Shown: one piece after another, positions 10,788 through 19,173 of the stretch
Position numbering within the stretch: position 1 is the stretch's first letter
Layout of the letters: every line of letters begins with the position of its first letter
Assembly: GCA_913020445.1 (NCBI GenBank)
Contig: CAJWAR010000016.1
Location: forward strand, 1-64,000
Source: an uncultured Rhodospirillaceae bacterium
Lineage (GTDB): Bacteria > Pseudomonadota > Alphaproteobacteria > Rhodospirillales > UBA2165
Length of the DNA stretch: 64,000 nucleotides
Reading direction: 5' to 3'
Translations under genes and position numbers: made by a program
Notes under the pieces: generated by a model
The model's input: the letters and a program-made list of their open reading frames with translations, nothing else
What the model was told of the DNA's origin: nothing
Database searches by the model: none

Positions 10788-11239
10788 TGACGATCAAAGT
10801 TCAAACTGAGAATTTCGACGCCGGTGCAGAAATTGCCGAGATCTCTGCGAAATCTACCAATATTGGTGGCGTCTGCAGCTTTGTCGGGCTGGTGCGCGAC
10901 TCTGATGACAATAAATCTATTACGGCGATGACCCTTGAGCACTACCCCGGCATGACCGAAAAACAATTGGCTAAAATCGAAGCGGAAGCCCGTGCGCGCT
11001 GGCCCCTGGACGATAGTCTTATTATCCATCGCTATGGAAGATTAGAGCCGGGCGATCAGATTGTCCTGGTGGTAACCGCCTCGGCCCACCGCAAGGCGGC
11101 CTTCGAGGCGTGCGAATTCTTGATCGATTGGCTTAAGACCAAAGCACCGTTCTGGAAAAGCGAAGAAACCCCGGATGGTACCAAATGGGTTGACGCTAAA
11201 GCCGCCGACGATGCCGCCGCTGATAAGTGGGAAGAGTAA
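10787..11239 (+). CDS. moaE: Molybdopterin synthase catalytic subunit MoaE
   Basis: MoaE forms the heterotetrameric molybdopterin synthase with MoaD and adds the two dithiolene sulfurs. The 150-residue sequence shows GGVCSFVGLVRD near 30, HRYGRLEPGDQIV near 85, the SAHRKAAFEACE motif near 100 and the catalytic lysines in KTKAPFWKSE near 120-130. It is the last gene of the uvrC-pgsA-mobB-moeA-moaDE run; the next gene is on the other strand. Confidence 0.96.
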   Translation: MTIKVQTENFDAGAEIAEISAKSTNIGGVCSFVGLVRDSDDNKSITAMTLEHYPGMTEKQLAKIEAEARARWPLDDSLIIHRYGRLEPGDQIVLVVTASAHRKAAFEACEFLIDWLKTKAPFWKSEETPDGTKWVDAKAADDAAADKWEE

Positions 11240-11293
11240 ATAAATAAACCGTCATGCGCTGGCCCATCCAATCTCCAGGCCGCGTATCCATCG

Positions 11294-11488
11294 TCACCCA
11301 TCTTCAATTTTGAGAACAATATTTGTCACAGCATCTATGGCACGTGCCTTTTTTGAAGTAGATGCCAGCGGAGTATCGAGCGCAGCTTGCAAGGCTTTAT
11401 CGATAGTGTTGGGATTATTAGCTACTTTTCCGTAATATATCCACACACCCTGTTTGTCTTGAATCTCAATCAATGCCTGTTTAGCCAC
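11294..11488 (-). CDS. Small conserved-looking protein, unknown function (64 aa)
   Basis: A 64-residue, mostly hydrophilic protein (MAKQALIEIQDKQGVWIYYG ...) with a predicted beta-hairpin start and a helical second half rich in Ala. Support for a real gene: a GTG start preceded at good spacing by GGAGGAAG, and a composition like coding DNA. I do not recognise a family. It lies tail-to-tail with moaE and alone on its strand, so context gives no role. Confidence 0.65.
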   Translation of the reverse strand: MAKQALIEIQDKQGVWIYYGKVANNPNTIDKALQAALDTPLASTSKKARAIDAVTNIVLKIEDG

Positions 11489-11857
11489 TGTAGTCTTCCT
11501 CCGGCAAAGTTATCCTGTTGAAACTCAGTTACTCAATTTCCTTTGTTCAGGCGACACTGTTGTCGCCGTTGAAATCTCCGTTGTACCCAAGGTGGCAGGT
11601 CAACAGGAGACAATATTTAGAGCGACTATTTTCGATCGCTTCGTCTTCAAGAGCGGACATAGAAGCCGATACCGAAACCAACTTCTTTCCGTACCCGTTG
11701 TTAAAAGTGTACTTCATCTGAGAATTACAGCCAAAGACTAAATTTAAATCACCCCCTCCCTGCCTCCCCTTCAAAGGGGAAGGGGCCTATTTAACCCTCT
11801 GTGATCTCTGCGGCCGCTGTGGTAATTTAGAGCCAGAAACCAATACGGGATACTTAA
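11489..11857. other. 369-bp intergenic region with repeats
   Basis: Open frames exist on both strands (for example 11547-11774 minus), but neither has a ribosome site, and the minus one begins inside a repeat. The recognisable content is the palindromic repeat at 11748-11789 and the dispersed unit at 11796-11828, then the short leader of the LOG-family gene. Nothing else was recognised. Confidence 0.55.
11748..11828. repeat. Composite of two dispersed repeat types
   Basis: The left part, 11748-11789, has C/G runs with a perfect hairpin CCCCTT-CA-AAGGGG and resembles the units at 1-115 and 42918-43018. The right part, 11796-11828 (CTCTGTGATCTCTGCGG then GCTGTGGTAATTT), resembles the CTCTGTG...GTGGTTAATT units at 35047-35078 and 62739-62770. 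Both lie in non-coding DNA just before the LOG-family gene. Confidence 0.55.
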
Positions 11858-12715
11858 ATGCCAAAAAAGCCAACCAAAAAAGCACCTAAAAAGTCACGCT
11901 ATCGCACAGTCAAAGCCTATAAAAACGAAGAGTTTCTCAGCTCCCGAGATGCCCGGTCGCTCCGCATTCAGGCGGAGTATTTGGAACCCGAAACCCGCTT
12001 TGAGAATTTTAACGTTAAAGACACCATCGTGTTTTTTGGCTCGGCCCGGACAAAATCCCGCCGTCAGGCAAAAAAAGCTCTGCGGGACGCACGAAGTTCT
12101 GGCGCTTCGTCGAAAGAAATTGCCAAAGCTGAACGCGATCTGAAAATGTCGCGTTATTACGAGGAGGCCCGTGAGCTGGCCAAACAATTAACCGAATGGT
12201 CGAAGGATTTAAGCGAGGAAGGTGGCGAGCACCGCTTTATTATTTGCACCGGCGGCGGCCCTGGTATTATGGAAGCCGCCAATCGCGGCGCCTCTGAAGC
12301 CAAAGGCATAAATATTGGGCTTAATATTTCGCTACCCTTTGAGCAACATGACAATCCCTATATCACCCACCATTTAGGCTTTGAGTTTCATTACTTCTTT
12401 ATGCGCAAATTCTGGTTTGTGTATTTGGCCAAAGTGATCGTCGTGTTTCCCGGCGGTTTCGGCACGTTGGATGAGTTGTTCGAAGTGATGACGCTTGATC
12501 AGACGGGTAAATTAACCAAGCCCATTAAAATTGTGCTTTATGGTGAGCACTATTGGCGGGACATCATCAATTTTGAAGCCTTGGCTGAGTACGGCACAAT
12601 CAGTCCGCAAGATCTCGATATGATGTATATTACTGATTCTATCGGCGAAGCTTTTGATTATATAACGACGGAATTGACCGAAAACGCTTTGGATCATCCA
12701 GGTGGTGTTTTGTAG
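11858..12715 (+). CDS. LOG family protein (nucleoside 5'-monophosphate phosphoribohydrolase type)
   Basis: A 285-residue Rossmann-fold protein once called lysine-decarboxylase-like. It has the LOG signature PGGFGTLDE near residue 193 and a phosphate loop GGGPGIMEAANRG near 130. Characterised relatives cut N6-modified AMP to free the base (cytokinin activation) or hydrolyse AMP/GMP. The first 60 residues are a lysine-rich extension, longer than in short LOG enzymes but common in the TIGR00730-like alphaproteobacterial branch. It stands alone between repeats and a small membrane gene. Confidence 0.9.
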   Translation: MPKKPTKKAPKKSRYRTVKAYKNEEFLSSRDARSLRIQAEYLEPETRFENFNVKDTIVFFGSARTKSRRQAKKALRDARSSGASSKEIAKAERDLKMSRYYEEARELAKQLTEWSKDLSEEGGEHRFIICTGGGPGIMEAANRGASEAKGINIGLNISLPFEQHDNPYITHHLGFEFHYFFMRKFWFVYLAKVIVVFPGGFGTLDELFEVMTLDQTGKLTKPIKIVLYGEHYWRDIINFEALAEYGTISPQDLDMMYITDSIGEAFDYITTELTENALDHPGGVL

Positions 12716-12807
12716 TGTGGTTATTTCCTGGTAATATTCCGTTTACTATTTGCTGTTAGACCGAATTATTAGATTGAGTAATTCTACTGAGATAAGGATA
12801 TAGGAAC

Positions 12808-13029
12808 GTGAGAACCTTACCGGCCAAAGCCAAACAACATATGTTTTGGGGAACTGCAGGAATAGCCCTCGGTGTTGCTGCTGTAATGCTAGGGTGGGAT
12901 TGGAAGCCAATGGTTCTCGGTTTTGGCTTTGGGATCGTTTTGTTCGGTCTGGGTATTTGGACGATCATGTCTGATCGCCGCATCGAAGACTTAAAACGCC
13001 AGGTTAAAGAACTGGATCTCGAAGAATAA
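12808..13029 (+). CDS. Small two-helix membrane protein, unknown function
   Basis: A 73-residue protein with two hydrophobic segments (about 14-30 and 35-54) and a charged, probably helical C-terminus ending LKRQVKELDLEE. The GTG start at 12808 has AAGGA upstream; an ATG at 12841 is possible but lacks a ribosome site. No family is recognised. It follows the LOG gene on the same strand after 92 bp and converges on the MBL-fold gene. Confidence 0.65.
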   Translation: MRTLPAKAKQHMFWGTAGIALGVAAVMLGWDWKPMVLGFGFGIVLFGLGIWTIMSDRRIEDLKRQVKELDLEE

Positions 13030-13040
13030 ATTCCGCCGCC

Positions 13041-13877
13041 TCAGAAATTATCCGTTAAAAACCAAACTTCCGTTTTAACCGGTAACATTGACCGGTTGAG
13101 CACAACATTGTCTTTTTCCAAGAATTTGACTTTGTATTTCTGCCCGGCAATCGAGGGGAACGCAGCTGCTTCGCCAAAGGCTGAGAGATGCATCGGCATA
13201 ATGACGCGGGGATTGATCTGGCCGATTATATGGAGCGCTTCTTCGTGGCTGAGCGTATTGACGCCATCTATCGGCACATACAGCACATCGATACGGCCGA
13301 GCTGCGCCACTTGTTCCTTACTCAGGAAATGATGCAGATGGCCGAGATGCGCCATGCAGAGGCCGCCGGCTTCATAGACGAAAACTGAATTACCGTTTAT
13401 CGCACCTTTGCCGAAATTAAAAATATTGGTCGGCAGATTATAGATACGCATATCTTTAAATCTGAGATGATGACGGGCGATACCGCCAGCCGGGTCCCAG
13501 CCGCGCAGCACGTGGGTGATTTTAGGGTCGATAAAATCCGTCCAGTGACTGGTATGAGAATTGTTCATCGTCACAATGTCGGGTATGCGATCCGGTGTTT
13601 GCAATCCGGCGTAATCGGTCGAAACCGCGACACCTTTGGGGGTTTCCATCATAAATGTCGAGTGGCCGACAAAGGTGATTTTAACGCTGCCACCCGGCAC
13701 GTCCGCCAGTTGCAGCGACGCCCGCTTTAACAGGTTGTTGTCAACCAGCCCGAGACCACAGGGAACATATTGTTTAGCCTGGGGTTTTGCTTGGGCGTAG
13801 AGCGGTGCAGCCGTTACTGCTCCAGTAAACCAGAACATGCTCAACGTGATTGTCGTAAATAGCAGGCGTAATTTCAT
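13041..13877 (-). CDS. Exported metallo-beta-lactamase-fold protein, paralogue 1
   Basis: A 278-residue protein with an N-terminal signal peptide (hydrophobic 5-20, probable cut after AAPLYAQA) and a UlaG-like MBL fold. The fold's first strand carries GHSTFMMETPKG near 71. The main metal motif, normally HxHxDH, reads NNSHTSH: the first His and the Asp are missing while two His remain. Later His-rich spots are kept (HLGHLHH near 180, MPMHLSAF near 230). It lies 14 bp after a paralogue with the same layout (13892-14764), so the two form an operon. Activity may be altered or lost; substrate is unknown. Confidence 0.85.
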   Translation of the reverse strand: MKLRLLFTTITLSMFWFTGAVTAAPLYAQAKPQAKQYVPCGLGLVDNNLLKRASLQLADVPGGSVKITFVGHSTFMMETPKGVAVSTDYAGLQTPDRIPDIVTMNNSHTSHWTDFIDPKITHVLRGWDPAGGIARHHLRFKDMRIYNLPTNIFNFGKGAINGNSVFVYEAGGLCMAHLGHLHHFLSKEQVAQLGRIDVLYVPIDGVNTLSHEEALHIIGQINPRVIMPMHLSAFGEAAAFPSIAGQKYKVKFLEKDNVVLNRSMLPVKTEVWFLTDNF

Positions 13878-13891
13878 CGCTTTGAAATTCC

Positions 13892-14764
13892 CTAAAATTG
13901 TTCGCCAAATGAGGATTTCGGGCTCATCAGAAGAACTTCGGTTTTGCGTGGTAACGTCGCACGGCTGAGGATGATCGAGCTCTTGGTCGTGCGCTTAACC
14001 GGGAAGATGCCGCTGATTTGAGCCAGGAACTCTTCGGCTGTAAACATCGCATTGAAATGCATCGGCACGATCATGCGCGGGCGAATGCCTTTAATATTAT
14101 GAATAAGCTCTTCAATACTTTGCGTCACGCGCCGGTCAATCGGCACCAGCAATACATCAATGCGGCCAATTTTTGCAAATGCTTTGGTGTCCAGAATGTG
14201 TCTGAGATGCCCCATATGGCCGACGCATATACCGCCCGACTGGACAATAAACATGGAACTGAAATTCGAAAAACTTGTACCAAAATCCTGCAGATTGGTC
14301 GGCAGATTATAAACCCGCACATCTTTGAAGGCGATATCGTGACGCGGTATGCCATGACCGATATCCCAGCCGCGCAGTGCAAATTTGATGCCGGGCTCAA
14401 TTAAGCTGGTGGAGTGATTGCCACGATCTATGTTCATGGTCGCAATGTCGGGAATAAATTTTGAACGATAATAATCATTATAATCGGTGATAACTTTAAC
14501 GCCTTGAGGCGATTCGATGAGAAAAGTCGCATGGCCGATAAAGCTCAAACGCAGGGCGCCGGCTTGCACATTAGCCAATTGAAAGGATGCTTTATGGAGC
14601 AGTGGGTTCGTGCTTGGCTGGAATTGCTGATTATGCACAAACCCAGAGCCACAGGGCGCTCGCACCGGTTTGGGAGTCGTGCCTTGGGCAAAACTGGGCG
14701 CCGATAAAAATATTGTCGAAACAATAAAAGCGAGTAATCCGAAAACGATTCTGAGCTGTTGCAT
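13892..14764 (-). CDS. Exported metallo-beta-lactamase-fold protein, paralogue 2
   Basis: A 290-residue tandem paralogue of the next gene, with a signal peptide (1-26, cut near SFAQG) and shared blocks: a PCGSGFVHN start of the mature part, GHATFLIESPQG, LRGWD, YNLPTN, a GHMGHLRH patch and MPMHF. Its HxHxDH position reads IDRGNH, keeping only one His, so it is more degraded than paralogue 1. This suggests divergence to a non-hydrolytic or differently metallated role in the periplasm. It is the promoter-proximal gene of the pair. Confidence 0.85.
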   Translation of the reverse strand: MQQLRIVFGLLAFIVSTIFLSAPSFAQGTTPKPVRAPCGSGFVHNQQFQPSTNPLLHKASFQLANVQAGALRLSFIGHATFLIESPQGVKVITDYNDYYRSKFIPDIATMNIDRGNHSTSLIEPGIKFALRGWDIGHGIPRHDIAFKDVRVYNLPTNLQDFGTSFSNFSSMFIVQSGGICVGHMGHLRHILDTKAFAKIGRIDVLLVPIDRRVTQSIEELIHNIKGIRPRMIVPMHFNAMFTAEEFLAQISGIFPVKRTTKSSIILSRATLPRKTEVLLMSPKSSFGEQF

Positions 14765-14896
14765 GATGCGTCCCCACTTAAATCATTATGTTTTTCGGTA
14801 TTTGGAAAAATTTTCCGTCAAGTTGGCGGCGACGTCAAGAGGGGAACTATCACGCCTGCGTGGTCACTGGTTAATTTCACGACAGTCGGAAATTAA

Positions 14897-15238
14897 CTAT
14901 TTGAGGATATCGCCATCAAACTGATATTTCCCAGCCGGGTCTTCAATCTCGAGGATCCAGAGATCAGGATCATATTTCTGCTGTTTTTCGAGATATTCAT
15001 GGGCCGCCGGATCGTCCATCGGTTCACCGCCGCCGGCTTGCGACCAGGCGATTTCACCCGCCATATCGCGGGTCTGCGAATAAATGCAAGACGTACCATC
15101 CAGCGCATTGAGGCGGAGAAATATCGCACCCGCGTCGGCATCGCCTTTTTTGACCACATAGGCCGCCAAATGAGCGATCGCGCAGAGACGAATTTGAGCT
15201 TGAATCCAAATGCCGGATTTGAGGCGATCCCGCTCCAT
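14897..15238 (-). CDS. DUF1491 family protein
   Basis: A 113-residue cytoplasmic protein matching DUF1491, a small family of alphaproteobacteria with no known function. Conserved features are the LKSGIWIQAQIR start, the GDADAGAIFLRLN strand and the C-terminal DPDLWILEIEDPAG. It starts 8 bp after ilvE ends, so it is probably co-transcribed with ilvE. The pairing does not show a function. Confidence 0.88.
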   Translation of the reverse strand: MERDRLKSGIWIQAQIRLCAIAHLAAYVVKKGDADAGAIFLRLNALDGTSCIYSQTRDMAGEIAWSQAGGGEPMDDPAAHEYLEKQQKYDPDLWILEIEDPAGKYQFDGDILK

Positions 15239-15246
15239 TTAGAGAA

Positions 15247-16146
15247 TTAGGCAGCCGAGGCGGCGTCTTCCGAACGGCCAACCAGTTTCTCATAGTCAGC
15301 GCGCAAATTTTTGGTGACTTCGCCGACGGTCAGTTCGAGATCATCGATTTTACCGACCGGGGTGACTTCAGCCGCTGTGCCGGTAACAAATATTTCGAGC
15401 GCATCGGGCAATTCTTCCGGCTTGATATGCCGCTCAACCAATTTGTAGCCACGTTTTTTGGCTAGCTCAATAACGGTTTGGCGGGTGATGCCATTTAAAA
15501 AGCAATCCGGCGGCGGTGTGTTAATAACATTACCGTCGGTGATCATAAAGAAATTGGCACCAGTGCCTTCAACAACATAGCCGCGCCAATCAAGCATCAA
15601 GGCATCGTCATAGCCGGCCTCTTCCGCTTCATGCTTGGACATCGTGCAGATCATATAAAGACCTGCGGACTTGGCGTGAACGGGGGCCGATTCCGGTGGC
15701 GGGCGGCGCCACTTCGAAGTTTTCAGGCTGATCCCCTTGTTGCGGGCTTCCGGCGAGAAATAAGACGGCCATTCCCAAACGGCGATGGCCAGATGGATCT
15801 TGGTTTCCTGGGCCGATACGCCCATCATTTCGCTGCCGCGCCAGGCGATCGGGCGCACATAGCCGTCGATAATATTATTAACTTCACAAGCATGGATACA
15901 GGCGGCATCGATCTCATTAGCTGAGTAGGGAATTTCAAAGCCCATAATTTCGGCTGAATTAATCAGCCGTTCGGTGTGTTCCCGGAGTTTGAATATATTA
16001 CCGGCATAAACGCGTTCCCCCTCGAACACGCTCGACGCATAATGCAGGGCATGCGTTAGCATATGTAGGTTGGCATCGCGCCACTCTACCATTTCCCCAT
16101 CGTACCAAATCAACCCGTCACGGTCGTGAAAACCCTCGCTTGGCAT
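15247..16146 (-). CDS. ilvE: Branched-chain amino acid aminotransferase IlvE
   Basis: A fold-type IV PLP aminotransferase of 299 residues that interconverts Val, Leu and Ile with their 2-oxo acids. It shows the family start (IWYDGEMVEWRDAN), the arginine and tyrosine region HALHYASSVFEGER, the PLP-lysine region VHAKSAGLYMI near 150-160, EGTGANFFMI near 193, and the phosphate-binding FLNGITRQTVIELA near 216. The rest of the pathway (ilvBNC) lies at 56.7-60.1 kb. It diverges from a MarR-type regulator across a 125-bp gap. Confidence 0.95.
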   Translation of the reverse strand: MPSEGFHDRDGLIWYDGEMVEWRDANLHMLTHALHYASSVFEGERVYAGNIFKLREHTERLINSAEIMGFEIPYSANEIDAACIHACEVNNIIDGYVRPIAWRGSEMMGVSAQETKIHLAIAVWEWPSYFSPEARNKGISLKTSKWRRPPPESAPVHAKSAGLYMICTMSKHEAEEAGYDDALMLDWRGYVVEGTGANFFMITDGNVINTPPPDCFLNGITRQTVIELAKKRGYKLVERHIKPEELPDALEIFVTGTAAEVTPVGKIDDLELTVGEVTKNLRADYEKLVGRSEDAASAA

Positions 16147-16200
16147 GTAATTATCTTCCCAGATTTTATTGTTTTACGAAATGATGTTGCTTCAAATAGC

Positions 16201-16225
16201 GTTATCTGGCATATATGTCAATAAC
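16201..16225. promoter_or_regulatory. Imperfect palindrome in the ilvE/MarR divergent gap
   Basis: GTTAT and ATAAC bracket TGGCATATATGTCA, an imperfect dyad inside the 125-bp gap between ilvE and the MarR gene. MarR proteins often bind such dyads next to their own gene. This is only a candidate site. Confidence 0.3.
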
Positions 16226-16271
16226 ACTGACTTATTTTTTTAAATTTCTCTTATTATTGAAAAGGTTCTGA

Positions 16272-16769
16272 ATGGACGCGTCAACTCTGGAGACGGCAAA
16301 AGAGAAAGCTGAAGCGGCATATTCGGATGCCGAGCTTCGCGATGCGATGGAGCTGCTTTTTTTCTCCTATCGCGATTTTATCGGCGAGCCGGACGCCATT
16401 CTCGGCGACTATGATTTTGGCCGCGCCCATCACCGCGTCGTCCATTTTGTTGGCCGCAATCCAGATATCACCGTCAGCGATTTACTTGGCATTCTGAAAA
16501 TTACCAAGCAAAGCCTGTCGCGGGTGCTAAGTCAGTTGATCCGCGAAGATTTTATTAGGCAGGAGCAGGGGCCGAAAGACCGCCGGCAACGTCTGCTATC
16601 ACTGACCGAAAAAGGCTACGCTTTGGAAGAAAAACTATCGGCCCATCAACGCAGCCGCATTGCCGAAGCGTTTGAAACCGCCGGACCGGCAGCGGTCGAC
16701 GGTTTTTACCAAGTGTTATTAAATATGATGAACAATCCGGAAGAATTTAACAGACAAGAGACATCTTAG
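16272..16769 (+). CDS. MarR family regulator (PetP-like)
   Basis: A 165-residue winged-helix protein. The DNA-binding part lies at about 75-120 (ISVSDLLGILKITKQSLSRVL-like sequence, then a wing with GPKDRRQR), and helices for dimer contact lie at both ends. A MarR gene directly before an OmpR-type response regulator matches the petP-petR pair described in Rhodobacter, where both are needed for cytochrome bc1 expression; here a kinase follows instead of pet genes nearby. The assignment to PetP is by order and resemblance only. Confidence 0.85.
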   Translation: MDASTLETAKEKAEAAYSDAELRDAMELLFFSYRDFIGEPDAILGDYDFGRAHHRVVHFVGRNPDITVSDLLGILKITKQSLSRVLSQLIREDFIRQEQGPKDRRQRLLSLTEKGYALEEKLSAHQRSRIAEAFETAGPAAVDGFYQVLLNMMNNPEEFNRQETS

Positions 16770-16786
16770 CGAAAGGCTAGGCTAAA

Positions 16787-17488
16787 GTGAGTGTAGAGAA
16801 CGCCCATATCCTCGTTATTGATGACGATGACCGTCTTCGGGATTTGCTGAAAAAATATCTCAGTGACAACGGCTTTGGCGTCACGGCAGCTGAAGACACC
16901 GCGGCGGCGCGGTCAAAAATGGCAAGTGTTGCCTTCGATCTTATTGTGCTGGATCTCATGATGCCGGGAGAGACCGGACTTGAGTTCGCGGCCTCGCTCA
17001 GACAATCGGGCAACCCAGTAAGCGATGTGCCGATCCTAATGCTGACCGCAATGGCCGAGACCGATGACCGGATAATTGGACTCGAAGCGGGTGCTGATGA
17101 TTATCTGATCAAACCGTTTGAACCGCGTGAGCTTTTGTTGCGGATTAACAGTATTCTTCGCCGAGTGCCTCGGGAAGTTGATGAGATGACGCCGACCGAG
17201 GCCCGTCTGGGCGAATTTGTGTTTGATCTGGAGCGCGAGGAATTACGTCACGGTGACGAAATGATTGGCTTAACTTCAGCTGAAACACGGCTGCTGAAAA
17301 TTCTTGCCGAAAAGCCGGGCGCCATATTCAGCCGGGAATATTTGATGAAACTGGTGGTGCCGGACGGCGGCGAGCGGACGGTTGATGTGCAGGTTAACCG
17401 GCTCAGGCGCAAGATTGAGCCGGACGCGAAACTGCCGCGCTATTTACAAACCGTGCGCGGGCAGGGCTATATTCTGCGGCCGGATTGA
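16787..17488 (+). CDS. OmpR/PhoB-type response regulator (PetR-like)
   Basis: A 233-residue two-domain regulator. The receiver has the acidic pocket IDDDD (11-15), the phospho-acceptor D56 in VLDLMMPG and the lysine in IKPFEPRE near 108. The C-terminal winged helix contains TSAETRLLKIL and RTVDVQVNRLRRKIE, as in OmpR proteins. It starts with GTG, 17 bp after the MarR gene, and the kinase that should phosphorylate it begins 9 bp later. Confidence 0.95.
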   Translation: MSVENAHILVIDDDDRLRDLLKKYLSDNGFGVTAAEDTAAARSKMASVAFDLIVLDLMMPGETGLEFAASLRQSGNPVSDVPILMLTAMAETDDRIIGLEAGADDYLIKPFEPRELLLRINSILRRVPREVDEMTPTEARLGEFVFDLEREELRHGDEMIGLTSAETRLLKILAEKPGAIFSREYLMKLVVPDGGERTVDVQVNRLRRKIEPDAKLPRYLQTVRGQGYILRPD

Positions 17489-17497
17489 TTGTAAGAC

Positions 17498-18829
17498 ATG
17501 ACAATGACGATTACTAAAGTGATTAAACGCTTTTTACCCAAAAGTCTTTTGGGGCGGTCGATTCTGATTATCGTGACGCCGCTTATCTTGCTGCAATTGG
17601 TGTCGGCCTTTGTCTTTTATGAAAGCCATTGGGATAAGGTGAGTGAGCGTTTGGCGCGGGGACTGGCCGGCGATATTGCTGCTATGGTTGATTTACTCGC
17701 TCAAAACAAAACACCTGAAGGCCGCACCGCCGTCCTTGAGCTTGCGTCAAACCGCTTTGGTCTGGAATCTCGGATTATTGATGGCGAAGTATTAGCCAAT
17801 GAAAAACTCAAGCATGTAGGCATTGGTATAATCGAAGCAGTTTTGTTGCGCTCAATGAACGAAGCGGTCAAAAAACCGTTCAAAATTGATGGCAATAAAA
17901 TCGATCGCCATGTCGTTATTTCGGTACAATTGCCGGAGGGTGTTTTGGAAATCGTCTCCAATCGCAAGCGCTTGTTCAGCTCGACCACTTATGTGTTTGT
18001 GCTCTGGATGGTCGGCACGGCGATGATCTTATTTGGCGTCGCAACGATCTTTATGCGCAATCAAGTGCGCCCGATCCGACGTCTGGCCGCAGCAGCGGAT
18101 GATTTCGGTAAAGGTCGTGACACGCCCCGCTTTAAGCCCGAAGGCGCCACCGAAGTGCGCCAGGCGGCCTCAGCCTTCATCTCAATGCGCGACCGCATCC
18201 AGCGCCAGATCGGTCAACGCACAGACATGCTGGCCGGCGTATCGCATGATCTCAGGACGCCGCTTACCCGCATGAAGCTCTTATTGGAAATGCAAGCTGA
18301 GAAGGATGGTGGTGACGAGATCAAAGAGGACATCGCCGAGATGGAGCATATGCTGGAAGCTTATTTGGCCTTCGCGCGCGGTGAAGGGGACGAAGCACCC
18401 AAAACGACGGATTTATCGGCAATGTTGAACGAAGTTGTCGGCATGGCGCGGCGCAAAGGAGCGGCTGTTGATCTTCACACTGAAGGCCAGATCGAAGTGC
18501 CGGTGAAGCCCAACGCCTTCAAACGCTGCGTTACCAATTTGGTCGAAAACGCGGATCGTTTTGCCGATCACGTGTCGGTAAGAGCCGGCCAGCGCGGTCA
18601 AGCAATTGAAATAACCATCGATGATGATGGGCCGGGCATCCCGGAAGAGTTCCGCGAAGATGCTTTTAAACCGTTTTACCGCTTGGAAGATTCCCGTAAT
18701 CCGGAAACCGGCGGAGTTGGGCTTGGTCTGTCGATTGCAAGGGATGTCATTCGCGGCCATGGCGGTGACATTGCCTTGGGAGATTCTCCTTCGGGTGGCT
18801 TGCGCGCCCGGCTGACGCTGCCTCTTTAG
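17498..18829 (+). CDS. Membrane sensor histidine kinase (EnvZ-like)
   Basis: A 443-residue kinase with two membrane segments (about 19-40 and 160-182) that bracket a periplasmic sensor of roughly 120 residues. A HAMP linker follows (RNQVRPIRRLAAAA), then the phospho-accepting His near residue 250 in GVSHDLRTPLTRMK, and an ATPase domain with N box NLVENADRF, GPGIPEEF and GVGLGLSIA. It is the third gene of the MarR-regulator-kinase operon and presumably phosphorylates the regulator. Its last 4 bp overlap csaA tail to tail. The stimulus is unknown. Confidence 0.94.
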   Translation: MTMTITKVIKRFLPKSLLGRSILIIVTPLILLQLVSAFVFYESHWDKVSERLARGLAGDIAAMVDLLAQNKTPEGRTAVLELASNRFGLESRIIDGEVLANEKLKHVGIGIIEAVLLRSMNEAVKKPFKIDGNKIDRHVVISVQLPEGVLEIVSNRKRLFSSTTYVFVLWMVGTAMILFGVATIFMRNQVRPIRRLAAAADDFGKGRDTPRFKPEGATEVRQAASAFISMRDRIQRQIGQRTDMLAGVSHDLRTPLTRMKLLLEMQAEKDGGDEIKEDIAEMEHMLEAYLAFARGEGDEAPKTTDLSAMLNEVVGMARRKGAAVDLHTEGQIEVPVKPNAFKRCVTNLVENADRFADHVSVRAGQRGQAIEITIDDDGPGIPEEFREDAFKPFYRLEDSRNPETGGVGLGLSIARDVIRGHGGDIALGDSPSGGLRARLTLPL

Positions 18830-19161
18830 AACAATTTGCCGCCGTTCGGCACGTCGTGACTGGGCGAGATTAACACCACTTCACCCGCTTCATCCGGAAA
18901 GCCCAACACCAGACACTCTGACATAAACGGTCCAATTTGCTTGGCCGGGAAATTAACCACGGCGGCGACTTGCTTACCGATGAGGCTCGCAATATCGTAA
19001 TAATGGGTGATCTGAGCGGATGATTTGCGCTCACCGAACTCGGGCCCAAAATCGACCCAGACTTTAAATGATGGATTGCGTGCTTCCGGGAATTCTTCTA
19101 CGCGAGTAATGGTGCCGACGCGGATGTCGACCTTGTTGAAGTCTTTGTAGTCTATTTCCAT
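18826..19161 (-). CDS. csaA: tRNA-binding domain protein CsaA
   Basis: A 111-residue OB-fold protein of the CsaA/tRNA_bind family. It begins with the common DFNKVDIRVGTI motif and carries ITHYYDIASLIGKQVAAVVNFP and the ending SHDVPNGGKLF typical of CsaA. Family members are dimeric, bind tRNA and have been described as export-related chaperones. It overlaps the kinase end by 4 bp and lies 12 bp after the TetR-like gene, so those two may be transcribed together. Confidence 0.93.
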   Translation of the reverse strand: MEIDYKDFNKVDIRVGTITRVEEFPEARNPSFKVWVDFGPEFGERKSSAQITHYYDIASLIGKQVAAVVNFPAKQIGPFMSECLVLGFPDEAGEVVLISPSHDVPNGGKLF

Positions 19162-19173
19162 GAGGAGTCTCTT

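Noticed and set aside
11547-11774. 75-codon open frame on the minus strand
   Set aside because: Its first codons lie inside a dispersed repeat, there is no ribosome site at any ATG, and the protein has no recognisable pattern.
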